Source of the DNA: Tragulus kanchil
Lineage: Eukaryota; Chordata; Mammalia; Artiodactyla; Tragulidae
Length of the DNA: 64,000 bases
Assembly (NCBI GenBank): GCA_022376925.1
Contig: JAIOJX010000025.1
Coordinates: forward strand, 136,917,301-136,981,300
Reading direction: 5' to 3'
Made by a program: the position numbers and the translations under genes. The notes under the pieces are model-generated. The model was not told where the DNA came from, did not search any database, and saw only the letters and a program-made list of their open reading frames with translations. The stretch's first letter is position 1; each line of letters starts with the position of its first letter. Shown in pieces: positions 20,485-32,574 of this stretch.

Positions 20485-22691
20485 ACTTCACATGACTCCT
20501 TGAAGGATTAATTAAATGTGTATAAGTACATATATGTGTGTATACATATACACACGCACACACACAGAAAGAGAGAAAAGGGGAGGCTGACCATTGTGGC
20601 TGAGAGATTTCCATGAATAGGGGGTAAAGGATGCTTTTGTTAGTCAGGGTTAAGGGGACTGTAAAACATTTTCTGTCAGGAGTTGAGACAGAACTAGGAT
20701 GCAGGGAACAAAGGACTATGCTTTCTTTTCTGAATGGAGGAGTTGAAAGAATAAGCTTCTCTTAGAGGGAAGACAGCAAAGAGGTCTCAGGGGTTAGGAA
20801 GCAGGGCCAAAGTGGGCTCGACATGGCAGGAAGTTTGGACAGCAAGCGTGCCTGCCTGATGAACAGCTGTAGCTTGAAGGGAAGGTGGTGGCTGCACCCC
20901 AACCCCACCCCTGAGAGTCTGTTCCTTGAGAGACCCCATGAACAGCGGAGCTCCCCGGCAAAGCCCAGGGTTCAGTAGAAATACGTTGGGAGGAGAGGGA
21001 GCATTCTGGGAGAAGGAAACAAAGGATACCAAAGGGAAGAAGGGATTTGTCTCTCACAGGGGCCTCCTTAGAACCCTCCACACAGCTGAGGAATTGCCCA
21101 CAGCTGACAGAGTCCCTGCAAGACACCACGGAGGTGCCAACCAACAGGAGTCAGGCAAGCAGTTCCTCCACTATGCCTGCTGCTCTCACCTCCACACACT
21201 GCAGGAGGTGTATCTTCGTACCAGGAGCACATTCCGAACACTCTTCCTCTGGTCTCCTTTGAGCATGCCTGCCCCACCCTACATCATGCTAAGCACACAG
21301 GGGCACATCCATGCATGTGCACACATGTCTGCTCTTTTGGCCGACTTGCTACTTACACCTTTCTGTCTCAGCACAGGCATTCCTACCTCTGACGTGCAGG
21401 AGGGTTCGCTGTGACATCTAGTGCCCTGTGCTGAAGCCTGCATGGCACTCCCCACTCTACAGTGGCACGGCCTGTGCGCTTGTTCATCTCATCCACTAGA
21501 TGCTGGTTCAAAAACTGAGGACAGAGATGGTCATAGTCATGGTTTCCTGGGCCCCAGCGAGGCCTTGGGCACACGAATGTAGCCAGACTATTCTTACTTC
21601 ACATGATTTGGATAAATAAGTAACATATATGTGTGTATACATATACACGCACACACACAGAAAGAGAGAAAAGGGGAGGCTGACCATTGTGGCTGAGAGA
21701 TTTCCATGAATAGGGGGTAAAGGATGCTTTTGTTAGTCAGGGTTAAGGGGACTGTAAAACATTTTCTGTCAGGAGTTGAGACAGAACTAGGATGCAGGGA
21801 ACAAAGGACTATGCTTTCTTTTCTGAATGGAGGAGTTGAAAGAATAAGCTTCTCTTAGAGGGAAGACAGCAAAGAGGTCTCAGGGGTTAGGAAGCAGGGC
21901 CAAAGTGGGCTCGACATGGCAGGAAGTTTGGACAGCAAGCGTGCCTGCCTGATGAACAGCTGTAGCTTGAAGGGAAGGTGGTGGCTGCACCCCAACCCCA
22001 CCCCTGAGAGTCTGTTCCTTGAGAGACCCCATGAACAGCGGAGCTCCCCGGCAAAGCCCAGGGTTCAGTAGAAATACGTTGGGAGGAGAGGGAGCATTCT
22101 GGGAGAAGGAAACAAAGGATACCAAAGGGAAGAAGGGATTTGTCTCTCACAGGGGCCTCCTTAGAACCCTCCACACAGCTGAGGAATTGCCCACAGCTGA
22201 CAGAGTCCCTGCAAGACACCACGGAGGTGCCAACCAACAGGAGTCAGGCAAGCAGTTCCTCCACTATGCCTGCTGCTCTCACCTCCACACACTGCAGGAG
22301 GTGTATCTTCGTACCAGGAGCACATTCCGAACACTCTTCCTCTGGTCTCCTTTGAGCATGCCTGCCCCACCCTACATCATGCTAAGCACACAGGGGCACA
22401 TCCATGCATGTGCACACATGTCTGCTCTTTTGGCCGACTTGCTACTTACACCTTTCTGTCTCAGCACAGGCATTCCTACCTCTGACGTGCAGGAGGGTTC
22501 GCTGTGACATCTAGTGCCCTGTGCTGAAGCCTGCATGGCACTCCCCACTCTACAGTGGCACGGCCTGTGCGCTTGTTCATCTCATCCACTAGATGCTGGT
22601 TCAAAAACTGAGGACAGAGATGGTCATAGTCATGGTTTCCTGGGCCCCCAGCGAGGCCTTGGGCACACGAATGTAGCCAGACTATTCTTAC
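20485..22691 (+). repeat. Tandem direct duplication D8 (unit about 1.10 kb)
   Basis: Copy A is 20485-21597 and copy B 21595-22691, core offset 1093. The first about 40 bases of copy B are a gapped version of A: 'acttcacatgatttggataa' where A has 'acttcacatgactccttgaa', with about 15 bases lost before 'acatatatgtgtgtatacat'. 'gggccccagcg' (A) against 'gggcccccagcg' (B) adds a C-run difference. Confidence 0.95.
20907..21594. other. Moderately GC-rich unique DNA; unsupported 162-codon frame
   Basis: A 162-codon frame (20926-21414 +) overlaps a 116-codon frame on the other strand (20794-21144 -). Neither matches a family I recognise. The sequence lacks a recognisable polyadenylation or CpG-island context, so I do not call a gene. 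Identical DNA at 22000-22688 is copy B of D8. Confidence 0.6.
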
Positions 22692-22699
22692 AGTCACAC

Positions 22700-23125
22700 A
22701 TGTCTCCTTCACTGCCCTACCCCACACAGGTCCCCTTGGTGCTTGAAGACCCAATTCCTAGCACACAAAGTGATTTCATGAATCCTAGACTGAGAGGCAA
22801 AGAGGAGCTGCAGGCAGTAGACACCGCTACATCATGAGGAATGATGGGCCCAGGCTATGGCAACAGAGGGACTGCAAAACAGCTGTATAATTTCAGTCTA
22901 CCCCACTTTCTGCTAGTCCTTCCTTTGTTTCACATTTCTTGCAACGTTATTTGCCAAAGCCTGGGCAGAGATGAATGTATATAATCTGTCTACCAATTTG
23001 GTCACTCTGGCTCTTCATACATGCTTGAATGTAAATGTGTAGCCTCCGTCTTCTTGGCAATGAGTTGGCAACCCATTCTTGGCAAAACTGTGGACCTCAT
23101 GCCCTTATTAGTAAGGATTCAGAGC
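22700..23125. other. Unique DNA, no gene seen
   Basis: No element recognised; copy B of D9 repeats it at about 23794-24219. Confidence 0.55.
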
Positions 23126-23127
23126 AA

Positions 23128-23345
23128 CAGCTACTATTTATTGAGTGCCTATAAGTCATGTCCCATTCTAAATATTTTATATACATTATTTCACTTAATC
23201 CTTGCACACAAAAAATTGAGATGAATATCATTTTCCCAATTTTGCGGATAAAGAAACTCAAATGGAGTTTGAGTAACTTGGCCAATGTCACACATTTAAA
23301 AAGTGTTAGAGTCAGGATTTGAAACTAATCTCTCTGTCCTGTCCA
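23128..23345 (-). mobile_element. MIR SINE, near full length
   Basis: Reverse MIR order is clear: 'ctatttattgagtgcctata', 'cattatttcacttaatcctt', 'ggataaagaaactcaaatgg', 'gtaacttggccaatgtcaca', 'gagtcaggatttgaaact'. Confidence 0.85.
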
Positions 23346-24221
23346 AACTGTACTGCCAAGAATTATGGCCATAAAGGATCCTCTAGCAATCACTCAACAA
23401 AAGTTTAGTTAGGAAAGACCCCTACTTTGAATTAAATGTCCAGCTCTGATGGTTAAGTGACTTATCTAAAAGACCAAGGGTCAGTTTGAAGTATGCAGCA
23501 TTTAAGAGACTTTGATTATAGAGGCAGCAAACACAGACCTCAAAAGCATGTTGGAAGATGACCCCAATTAACACCACTGGGCATACTCAGTTTAGCTGTA
23601 ATATCATGTAACCGCTACAACATCCTTAAAGTTCCAGGTTCTGTTTTCCAGGGTCATTGATGACACGGCCTGTGCGCTTGTTCATCTCACAGATGCTGGT
23701 TCAAAACGGGGAAATGGTCATAGTCATGGTTTCCTGGGCCCCCAGCGAGGCCTTGGGCACACGAATGTAGCCAGACTATTCTTACAGTCACACATGTCTC
23801 CTTCACTGCCCTACCCCACACAGGTCCCCTTGGTGCTTGAAGACCCAATTCCTAGCACACAAAGTGATTTCATGAATCCTAGACTGAGAGGCAAAGAGGA
23901 GCTGCAGGCAGTAGACACCGCTACATCATGAGGAATGATGGGCCCAGGCTATGGCAACAGAGGGACTGCAAAACAGCTGTATAATTTCAGTCTACCCCAC
24001 TTTCTGCTAGTCCTTCCTTTGTTTCACATTTCTTGCAACGTTATTTGCCAAAGCCTGGGCAGAGATGAATGTATATAATCTGTCTACCAATTTGGTCACT
24101 CTGGCTCTTCATACATGCTTGAATGTAAATGTGTAGCCTCCGTCTTCTTGGCAATGAGTTGGCAACCCATTCTTGGCAAAACTGTGGACCTCATGCCCTT
24201 ATTAGTAAGGATTCAGAGCAA

Positions 24222-24440
24222 CAGCTACTATTTATTGAGTGCCTATAAGTCATGTCCCATTCTAAATATTTTATATACATTATTTCACTTAATCCTTGCA
24301 CACAAAAAATTGAGATGAATATCATTTTCCCAATTTTGCGGATAAAGAAACTCAAATGGAGTTTGAGTAACTTGGCCAATGTCACACTTTTAAAAAAGTG
24401 TTAGAGTCAGGATTTGAAACTAATCTCTCTGTCCTGTCCA
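24222..24440 (-). mobile_element. MIR SINE (D9 copy B)
   Basis: Duplicate of 23128-23345 with one A/T-run change ('cacatttaaaaag' to 'cacttttaaaaaag'). Confidence 0.85.
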
Positions 24441-25590
24441 AACTGTACTGCCAAGAATTATGGCCATAAAGGATCCTCTAGCAATCACTCAACAAAAGTT
24501 TAGTTAGGAAAGACCCCTACTTTGAATTAAATGTCCAGCTCTGATGGTTAAGTGACTTATCTAAAAGACCAAGGGTCAGTTTGAAGTATGCAGCATTTAA
24601 GAGACTTTGATTATAGAGGCAGCAAACACAGACCTCAAAAGCATGTTGGAAGATGACCCCAATTAACACCACTGGGCATACTCAGTTTAGCTGTAATATC
24701 ATGTAACCGCTACAACATCCTTAAAGTTCCAGGTTCTGTTTTCCAGGGTCATTGATGACAGCTTTGTTTTTAGAATAAACAGGTAGAGTGGGATAAAGAT
24801 TCCCAGTGGATATTTAGTCCTTAACAGAGTCTATGACCCACATTTTAAGCCCTAGAAATAAACAGAACACTCTCCAAAAGGTCTGTCCATCACGTCATTT
24901 CAGACAAAGATAAACCCAATTAGGTGTAACCCATAAAGTGAAGAAAGTTGTTGAGCAAAGAAAAATTCCTTATCATTATATATATTAAAAAAAAAAAGGC
25001 AGCAAGACAAATCTACCTTTCTAGGGGGTTTAAGAGTGCCTAGAGGTAATGGGATTAACTCTGACATCTGTGCTTAGATTCGAACCTTTGGTGGAAGAAA
25101 AGCTTATAGGTTAATTTTGCAAGACCCAGCATAGAAACTGTTGGCCAGTAGGGAGATGGGGCCTGAGAAAATTGGATTGGAGCTTCTGATATAAGGACTA
25201 GTGTGATCAAGAAGAATGTGCAATTATAGGCAATTGTACCAGACAAGTCTTTTCCTGTGTGATGATTCAATTTTAGAAAAGACCACAAGCTGGATAACCA
25301 AAACAACACTGATCTGTCCCATCCAACAAGTGAGCTGATCCTGTAGTGTGACAGCTTTGTTCCTGGTGACTAGAAAGAATAAATGCTTCTTAAATACAAT
25401 CATTTTGAGTTCTAATGTCCCTCTTTTTAGAAAAAAGAAACAGTTCTTGAAAAAAGAAAGACTGCTCCTTCACTTGTTATTGATGTTCCTACCTCTACAT
25501 GACTACCCATTTCAGTCAGGAACCACCTTTCCTTTTCTACCTCAGACTACTCATGAGCTGGTCTCAAGACTGATACCCTCCTCCATGTTC
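24441..25590. other. Unique DNA, no gene seen
   Basis: Small opposite-strand frames (25055-25309 -, 25348-25596 +) show no recognisable product. Contains an A11 run near 24990 that is A8 in the D10 second copy. Confidence 0.55.
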
Positions 25591-25594
25591 TCAT

Positions 25595-25735
25595 AACTCC
25601 TATCATTTAACTTATGATATAGTCTTCCCATATGAGACTGTGAGCTCTTTGTCTTATTTTTGTAGGTCACTGTCTAGCACACTGTCATCCTCATGGCAAG
25701 TTCTCAAGAAAACTTTCTTTAAATCAACCATACCC
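25595..25735 (+). mobile_element. L2 LINE 3' end fragment
   Basis: 'gactgtgagctctttgtctt' then 'ggtcactgtctagcacactg' matches the L2 terminal block (gctctttgagggcaggga ... cagtgcctagcaca). Confidence 0.55.
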
Positions 25736-26649
25736 CGATAAAATTTTTTTAAAAAAAGAAGAGCTTCTTGAATGAGTTCACAAATGAGTGGATAAGTAAG
25801 TAAATGGTTAACTCACAGGTCCTCTGAAGGCCTGCTCTAGGAAGATGTGTCTGGATTTTTCAGAACATTTTGCTCCTCTGTATCCTTAACAGAGTCTATG
25901 ACCCACATTTTAAGCCCTAGAAATAAACAGAACACTCTCCAAAGGTCTGTCCATCACGTCATTTCAGACAAAGATAAACCCAATTAGGTGTAACCCATAA
26001 AGTGAAGAAAGTTGTTGAGCAAAGAAAAATTCCTTATCATTATATATATTAAAAAAAAGGCAGCAAGACAAATCTACCTTTCTAGGGGGTTTAAGAGTGC
26101 CTAGAGGTAATGGGATTAACTCTGACATCTGTGCTTAGATTCGAACCTTTGGTGGAAGAAAAGCTTATAGGTTAATTTTGCAAGACCCAGCATAGAAACT
26201 GTTGGCCAGTAGGGAGATGGGGCCTGAGAAAATTGGATTGGAGCTTCTGATATAAGGACTAGTGTGATCAAGAAGAATGTGCAATTATAGGCAATTGTAC
26301 CAGACAAGTCTTTTCCTGTGTGATGATTCAATTTTAGAAAAGACCACAAGCTGGATAACCAAAACAACACTGATCTGTCCCATCCAACAAGTGAGCTGAT
26401 CCTGTAGTGTGACAGCTTTGTTCCTGGTGACTAGAAAGAATAAATGCTTCTTAAATACAATCATTTTGAGTTCTAATGTCCCTCTTTTAGAAAAAGAAAC
26501 AGTTCTTGAAAAAAGAAAGACTGCTCCTTCACTTGTTATTGATGTTCCTACCTCTACATGACTACCCATTTCAGTCAGGAACCACCTTTCCTTTTCTACC
26601 TCAGACTACTCATGAGCTGGTCTCAAGACTGATACCCTCCTCCATGTTC

Positions 26650-26790
26650 TCATAACTCCTATCATTTAACTTATGATATAGTCTTCCCATATGAGACTGT
26701 GAGCTCTTTGTCTTATTTTTGTAGGTCACTGTCTAGCACACTGTCATCCTCATGGCAAGTTCTCAAGAAAACTTTCTTTAAATCAACCAT
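26650..26790 (+). mobile_element. L2 LINE 3' end (D10 copy B)
   Basis: Duplicate of 25595-25735. Confidence 0.55.
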
Positions 26791-26950
26791 ACCCCGATAA
26801 AATTTTTTTAAAAAAAGAAGAGCTTCTTGAATGAGTTCACAAATGAGTGGATAAGTAAGTAAATGGTTAACTCACAGGTCCTCTGAAGGCCTGCTCTAGG
26901 AAGATGTGTCTGGATGATTTTTCAGAACATTTTTGCTCCTCTGTATCCTT

Positions 26951-27965
26951 CAGATGAGTTGCTTCATGTCTTTGAGGTTCAATTTTCTTATAAAATGAAA
27001 GTAATGCTACTAATTTCATTAAGTTATTGCTCAAAATAAGTACTTTATGCTGCGTACATACCCATGACTCAGACACTGTCCCTTCTCACCTTATGGTCAG
27101 TCTATCTTCCACTGGAAGAAGTTACCCAGTGTTTCACTGGGACAGCAGCCATGCTGTAATGGGGATTAAATGGTAACTTGGCCCTAATAACTCAACTATT
27201 TGAGTCTGATGTGTTCAGAGGATTTTCACCTGTTGGTGGGGGTGGGGGAGTGGTGAGAACTATCTCAGTTCCTCAATTCAGCTTACCTTACACTAGAAAC
27301 CTTGTGAATCTAAGAATAGTGCTCAAATTTCTGCTTCCCCCAACATTAAAAAATAAATAACGCAGGGAATCTCCTTGGCTCAAAACACAGAAAAATGTGT
27401 GGATAAAATGCTTATCTGAGCTGTGAGAAAATTATGGAAATCATCAGAGGCTAAAAGTGTGAGAAAGCACAAATCTTCAGAGGTGACCAACCACTCTGAA
27501 GCAATGGGTTTCTGTGATCATTAACTTATCACTGGTGGTCTAGAGTCTTTATTTTAATTAGCATTAAGCAGAGTTGAGAATAAAAGGCCTAGGACATGAA
27601 CCAGATGAAGACAGAAAAGGACCCCTAAATAGCTGAGGACACAGAAGTTGACATGTTTAATGCAAATATAAACCAAAGGAAGAAAACCTATCCAAAAAAA
27701 GAAAATAGTAAAGAAACTTCTTTGTTTCAGCCTTGCCACTAGATAGGCTATCTTGAAAATTGTTGTTCACAAGTGGTCTTCATGATGGTTTAGAGGCATA
27801 ATCTAGAATTCATACTACTTTTGTGGTCCCACAATACTCAACTTTGGAATTTAAAGTGTGTCAAGATTCATAATGTATTTCTGGATATTTTTAAATCAAG
27901 GCCTGAAATAGTTTCTTCAGGTAATTATAAACTAACTGAAATATAAATATTATAAAAACATAAGA
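26951..27965. other. Unique DNA, no gene seen
   Basis: A G-rich run at 27235-27256 ('ggtgggggtgggggagtggt') is the only compositional feature. No element or gene recognised. Confidence 0.55.
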
Positions 27966-27968
27966 GGG

Positions 27969-28282
27969 GAGCTTCCCTGGTGGTCCTGTGGGTAAGGACA
28001 CAGCCTTACAGTGCAAGGGGCGCCTGTTCGATCCCTGACCTGGGAAGATCCCACGTGCCGCGGAGCGGCTGGACTGATGTGTCCAATTACCAAGCCCGAG
28101 CTCTGGGGCGCATGCGCCCAGAGCCGGTGCTCTGCGACAACAGAGGCCACTGCGATGGGAGGCCCACGCGGGCCAAAGAACAAAGCTGGATGAAAATAGA
28201 GAAATGAAAGACCAACAGAAGTGGCCCGCCCGCCCCTCCCCCCACAACCCGCCCCTCCCGCCCCTCCCCGCCCCCAAAAAAC
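27969..28282 (+). mobile_element. CHR-type SINE, sense, C-rich tail
   Basis: tRNA-like head 'gcttccctggtggtcctgtg' with B-box-like 'gttcgatccc', middle 'ggagcggctggactgatgtg', and 3' region 'gaaatgaaagaccaacagaa' followed by a C-rich tract (28229-28275). Flanking 'acataagagg' and 'acgtaagagg' look like a target-site duplication. Frames on both strands here (27891-28334 -, 27980-28207 +) are SINE read-through. Confidence 0.93.
28229..28275 (-). other. G-quadruplex-like tract in CHR SINE tail
   Basis: On the minus strand this reads as more than six runs of three or more G with short loops. It meets the classical four-run pattern. The same tract appears in other family members (for example 41206-41243, + strand) and in the D11 copy at 29324-29372. 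Confidence 0.8.
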
Positions 28283-28298
28283 GTAAGAGGAATAAATT

Positions 28299-28735
28299 TT
28301 TAAAAATGGAAAAACACAAGAGGAAGTAAGTCATTGGAGTGAGAATAGGTAGAAATAAAAAATGACAAGATTATAGCTATAAGAAGAGATGATATTAGAA
28401 TTATAAATTAAGAAATATACAATAAGTAGATTGATACTCTTAATAAATGAGAATGTTTGCAGTCTAACAGGATACCAAAAACTATAAAATTCAATCAAGT
28501 GGTTTGTGAAAAAGAACCAAATAGAACTTCTGGGTGAAAAAGCACACATAATAAATGAAACTAGAAACAAAGTGGATGGGTGCATTAGATACAATGGAGG
28601 AGTGTATTAATGAATTTGGAGAAAAAAAACTGAAGAGTTACTCAGTATTCAGGAGAAGGGGGAAAAGACTGAAAAAATAAAACAGAGGTTAAAAGACATT
28701 AAGAAGAGACGGTAGCAGTAGATGTCCCAGTCGTG
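28299..28735. other. A-rich unique DNA
   Basis: Nothing recognised; repeated in the D11 second copy at about 29396-29832. Confidence 0.5.
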
Positions 28736-28746
28736 CTGATGCCCAT

Positions 28747-28777
28747 GGTATGGTGGTGGTGGTGGTGGTGGTGGTGT
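28747..28777 (+). repeat. (TGG)n microsatellite
   Basis: About nine TGG units. Copy B at about 29844-29874 with the same length. Confidence 0.9.
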
Positions 28778-29063
28778 TTCACTGAGAGCCTCCTGATCAG
28801 ATGGACCAGTGGGTTGTCAGAATTCAGAGACAACAGATTGAGAAATACAAAAGCCACGGTATAAGTTGCTCTGCATGTTTCTGAAGCATAAGTAAGGTAT
28901 TTGGAAAATGAGCTCAGAGTGGCCTCTGATTGTCTGGATTGTCAGTGCCCCCATTAGTCTCTGGATTGATGTATTTCTGGATATTTTAAATCAAGGCCTG
29001 AAATAGTTTCTTCAGGTAATTATAAACTAACTGAAATATAAATATTATAAAAACATAAGAGGG

Positions 29064-29380
29064 GAGCTTCCCTGGTGGTCCTGTGGGTAAGGACACAGCC
29101 TTACAGTGCAAGGGGCGCCTGTTCGATCCCTGACCTGGGAAGATCCCACGTGCCGCGGAGCGGCTGGACTGATGTGTCCAATTACCAAGCCCGAGCTCTG
29201 GGGCGCATGCGCCCAGAGCCGGTGCTCTGCGACAACAGAGGCCACTGCGATGGGAGGCCCACGCGGGCCAAAGAACAAAGCTGGATGAAAATAGAGAAAT
29301 GAAAGACCAACAGAAGTGGCCCGCCCGCCCCCCTCCCTCCACAACCCGCCCCTCCCGCCCCTCCCCGCCCCCAAAAAACG
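29064..29380 (+). mobile_element. CHR-type SINE (D11 copy B)
   Basis: Duplicate of 27969-28282 with a changed C-rich tract. Confidence 0.93.
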
Positions 29381-30069
29381 TAAGAGGAATAAATTTTTAA
29401 AAATGGAAAAACACAAGAGGAAGTAAGTCATTGGAGTGAGAATAGGTAGAAATAAAAAATGACAAGATTATAGCTATAAGAAGAGATGATATTAGAATTA
29501 TAAATTAAGAAATATACAATAAGTAGATTGATACTCTTAATAAATGAGAATGTTTGCAGTCTAACAGGATACCAAAAACTATAAAATTCAATCAAGTGGT
29601 TTGTGAAAAAGAACCAAATAGAACTTCTGGGTGAAAAAGCACACATAATAAATGAAACTAGAAACAAAGTGGATGGGTGCATTAGATACAATGGAGGAGT
29701 GTATTAATGAATTTGGAGAAAAAAAACTGAAGAGTTACTCAGTATTCAGGAGAAGGGGGAAAAGACTGAAAAAATAAAACAGAGGTTAAAAGACATTAAG
29801 AAGAGACGGTAGCAGTAGATGTCCCAGTCGTGCTGATGCCCATGGTATGGTGGTGGTGGTGGTGGTGGTGGTGTTTCACTGAGAGCCTCCTGATCAGATG
29901 GACCAGTGGGTTGTCAGAATTCAGAGACAACAGATTGAGAAATACAAAAGCCACGGTATAAGTTGCTCTGCATGTTTCTGAAGCATAAGTAAGGTATTTG
30001 GAAAATGAGCTCAGAGTGGCCTCTGATTGTCTGGATTGTCAGTGCCCCCATTAGTCTCTGGATTGATGT

Positions 30070-30900
30070 GAAATTTGATATGAAAAAAGAATTGTGGAAC
30101 AGCTCATTCTCTGGAACATACAAACTTCAAGGTCACCAAAAAGACAATGAAAACAAGGGGCCCATTTCAATGCCTTTATCTCCAGAAAGCAGATGATACA
30201 TTATGCCAAAGAATTCTCGAGCATAGAGTAATCCTTAGATACATGAATTGATATTCAATTTACAAAGAGTTGGTTTTTTATTATCTTCATGGCACAGCAC
30301 ATCAAAATGTTGCATTTGGATTGATAATTTGGGGACCAACTGAAAATATCAAATCTATAAATTATGAAGACTTAGCAAACTATATAATCATGAACTATAT
30401 AAGAACTATGAACTATGTAAGAATAGTCCTCACTATGACTAGAGGAGCCTCCTATGGTAGAAAGCTTAAGTTAGCAAAGTTTTATTTTGGTGACTTCTTG
30501 TGCACACACAAAGGAGAAAGAACAACTCTGCCTGCCTGCTAATTCATAGGAAGTGTGTTTTGTTTGGGTTGCCTTTGACACACCTTGCAAGAGCTGTTGG
30601 TTGGAAACATCCAAGGTACAATTTCTCTTATAGTTGCAAGCACACTCATGGGCAACTTGGATTGACATTTCAGAGAAGGAATGAATGTATCTAGTAAGTC
30701 AGCTCATCTCATCTGTCATGGCAGCCTCTGCCATAGCTTCTAGTCTTTCGGCACTTCCCATACAGTTACAGAATTGTGAGGAATCTATATGAGTTGAGAA
30801 TCTGACTTTGTTGCAGACACGCTATATGTTGTTCAAACAGAATGTGATTCTGTATAAGTTTCATTGAAAGTAAAGTTGCACAAAAAGTCTTCTGAAACAT
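30070..30900. other. Unique DNA, no gene seen
   Basis: Contains a small cluster of 'aactat(g/a)' repeats at 30378-30420. The 90-codon frame 30270-30542 has no recognisable product. Confidence 0.55.
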
Positions 30901-30904
30901 AGAG

Positions 30905-31015
30905 GGAGAGAACATATGTATGCCTATGACTGATTCATGTTGATGTTTAGCAGAAAAGAATAAAATTCTGTAAAGCAATTATCCTTCAATTAAATAAATT
31001 TTAAAAATAAAATCT
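30905..31015 (+). mobile_element. L1 3' end, ruminant type
   Basis: 'gactgattcatgttgatgtt', then 'aaaattctgtaaagcaatta' and 'tccttcaattaaataaat' match the 3' terminus of the ruminant L1 family. Confidence 0.75.
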
Positions 31016-31057
31016 TTTAAAAATGGAGAAAATCCTTCTAAAACATTTTTTGTAGTT

Positions 31058-31500
31058 CTATGGTTCATCTCTACAAAAACTGTTGTTGTTCAGCCACCCA
31101 GTCATATCCAACTCTTTGTGACCATAAACTGCAGCACACCAGGCCTCTCTGTCCCTCACCATCTCCTGGAACTTGCCCAAGTTGATGTCGATTGCATCCG
31201 TGATGCTATTCAGCCACCTGATCTGCTGATGCCCTCTTCTTCTGCCCTCAGTCTTTCCCAGCATCAGGGACTTTTCCAATGGGTTATCTGTTTGTATCAG
31301 ATGATCAAAATACTGGAGTTTCAGCTTCAGCATCAGTTCTTCCAGCGAGTATTCAGAGTTGATTTCTCTGAAGACTGACTGGTTTGATCTCCTTGCTGTT
31401 CAAGGGGACTTTCAGGAGTCTTCTCCAGCACCACAGTTCTAAGACATCAATTCTTAGCATTCTGCCTTCTTCACAGTTCAGCTCTCCCATCTACATGTGA
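31058..31500 (-). mobile_element. BovB LINE fragment with ORF2 C-terminus
   Basis: BovB is an RTE-clade retrotransposon that encodes an endonuclease-reverse transcriptase. The minus frame 31058-31333 carries the C-terminal signature (KSLMLGKTEGRRRG, RWLNSITDAID, DREAWCAAVYG). 'tgttgttgttcagccaccca' marks the 3' tail side. It is 5'-truncated with no catalytic domain, so non-functional. Confidence 0.92.
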
Positions 31501-31979
31501 CCACTGAGTATCTCTGAAGATACAGATAGACAAATGTTATACTATAACAGAATTCCCATCCCTTAGCTTAGAATCAGGAACTGATGCTGTAGATCTTGAG
31601 ATAATTCAAAAAGTCTATACCAAATATACTTACGGTAAGGGTCCAGTTATTGCTGCTATTGGCTCTGTTGAGCAAGATTTTAACGGAATTTGTAGTAACA
31701 TGCTGATTTTGTGATTTAAATGCTCTCATTCAAAATATTTTGAACATACTTATTAATAAAGCTGATAGTTGCAAGTTTTGAGCTATAAATTATTTTTTCA
31801 TGTACAAGTATTTGGAATATCATGTATGTGGAAAAGAAGATGTAGTTAAGACATCTAACATATCTAATCAGAACTCAAGATACAATAGAAGAAATATAGA
31901 ATAAGGCAATATTCAAAGAGATGTTGAGTAAGAATTTTCATTGAAAGTAAAGTTGCACAAAAGTCTTCTGAAACATAGA

Positions 31980-32085
31980 GGAGAGAACATATGTATGCCT
32001 ATGACTGATTCATGTTGATGTTTAGCAGAAAAGAATAAAATTCTGTAAAGCAATTATCCTTCAATTAAATAAATTTTAAAATAAA
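31980..32085 (+). mobile_element. L1 3' end (D12 copy B)
   Basis: Duplicate of 30905-31015. Confidence 0.75.
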
Positions 32086-32131
32086 ATCTTTTAAAAATGG
32101 AGAAAATCCTTCTAAAACATTTTTTGTAGTT

Positions 32132-32574
32132 CTATGGTTCATCTCTACAAAAACTGTTGTTGTTCAGCCACCCAGTCATATCCAACTCTTTGTGACCATA
32201 AACTGCAGCACACCAGGCCTCTCTGTCCCTCACCATCTCCTGGAACTTGCCCAAGTTGATGTCGATTGCATCCGTGATGCTATTCAGCCACCTGATCTGC
32301 TGATGCCCTCTTCTTCTGCCCTCAGTCTTTCCCAGCATCAGGGACTTTTCCAATGGGTTATCTGTTTGTATCAGATGATCAAAATACTGGAGTTTCAGCT
32401 TCAGCATCAGTTCTTCCAGCGAGTATTCAGAGTTGATTTCTCTGAAGACTGACTGGTTTGATCTCCTTGCTGTTCAAGGGGACTTTCAGGAGTCTTCTCC
32501 AGCACCACAGTTCTAAGACATCAATTCTTAGCATTCTGCCTTCTTCACAGTTCAGCTCTCCCATCTACATGTGA
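32132..32574 (-). mobile_element. BovB LINE fragment (D12 copy B)
   Basis: Duplicate of 31058-31500, offset 1074, same frame preserved. Confidence 0.92.

Larger units (their letters stand above)
18669..20906 (+). repeat. Tandem direct duplication D7 (unit about 1.12 kb)
   Basis: Copy A is 18669-19789 and copy B 19790-20906, sharing 'cg' at the joint. Offset falls from 1120 to 1117 through homopolymer losses in B: 'gagggtt' to 'gaggtt', 'tgggga' to 'tggga', and T5 to T4 near 20303. The cut lies inside an L1 3' UTR. Confidence 0.95.
22559..24760 (+). repeat. Tandem direct duplication D9 (unit about 1.10 kb)
   Basis: Copy A is 22559-23665 and copy B 23664-24760, core offset 1094. Copy B starts damaged: 'tctcacagatgctggttcaa' replaces 'tctcatccactagatgctgg', and 'aaaacggggaaatggtc' replaces 'aaaaactgaggacagagatggtc' in two steps. 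After 60 bp the copies agree, apart from one small change near 24389. Confidence 0.95.
24818..26950 (+). repeat. Tandem direct duplication D10 (unit about 1.07 kb)
   Basis: Copy A is 24818-25887 and copy B 25883-26950, joined through 'tcctt'. Copy B is shorter at homopolymers: A11 to A8, 'ccaaaagg' to 'ccaaagg', T5 to T4 and A6 to A5 near 26485. At the end of copy A three bases are missing ('ggatttttc' against 'ggatgatttttc' in B). Confidence 0.95.
27873..30069 (+). repeat. Tandem direct duplication D11 (unit about 1.10 kb)
   Basis: Copy A is 27873-28972 and copy B 28969-30069, joined through 'atgt', offset about 1096. Differences: T5 to T4 near the start of B ('gatatttttaaa' to 'gatattttaaa') and the C-rich SINE tract ('cccctcccccc' to 'ccccctccctcc'). 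Confidence 0.95.

Noticed and set aside
20926..21414. 162-codon frame, also at 22019-22507, as a duplicated gene
   Set aside because: The second copy is simply D8. The frame is opposed by a 116-codon frame, matches no family I recognise, and has no promoter, splice or polyadenylation context.
27891..28334. 147-codon minus frame and related frames at 28986, 29045, 41204, 59416
   Set aside because: All lie in CHR-type SINEs. Their similarity to one another comes from the SINE, not from a gene family.
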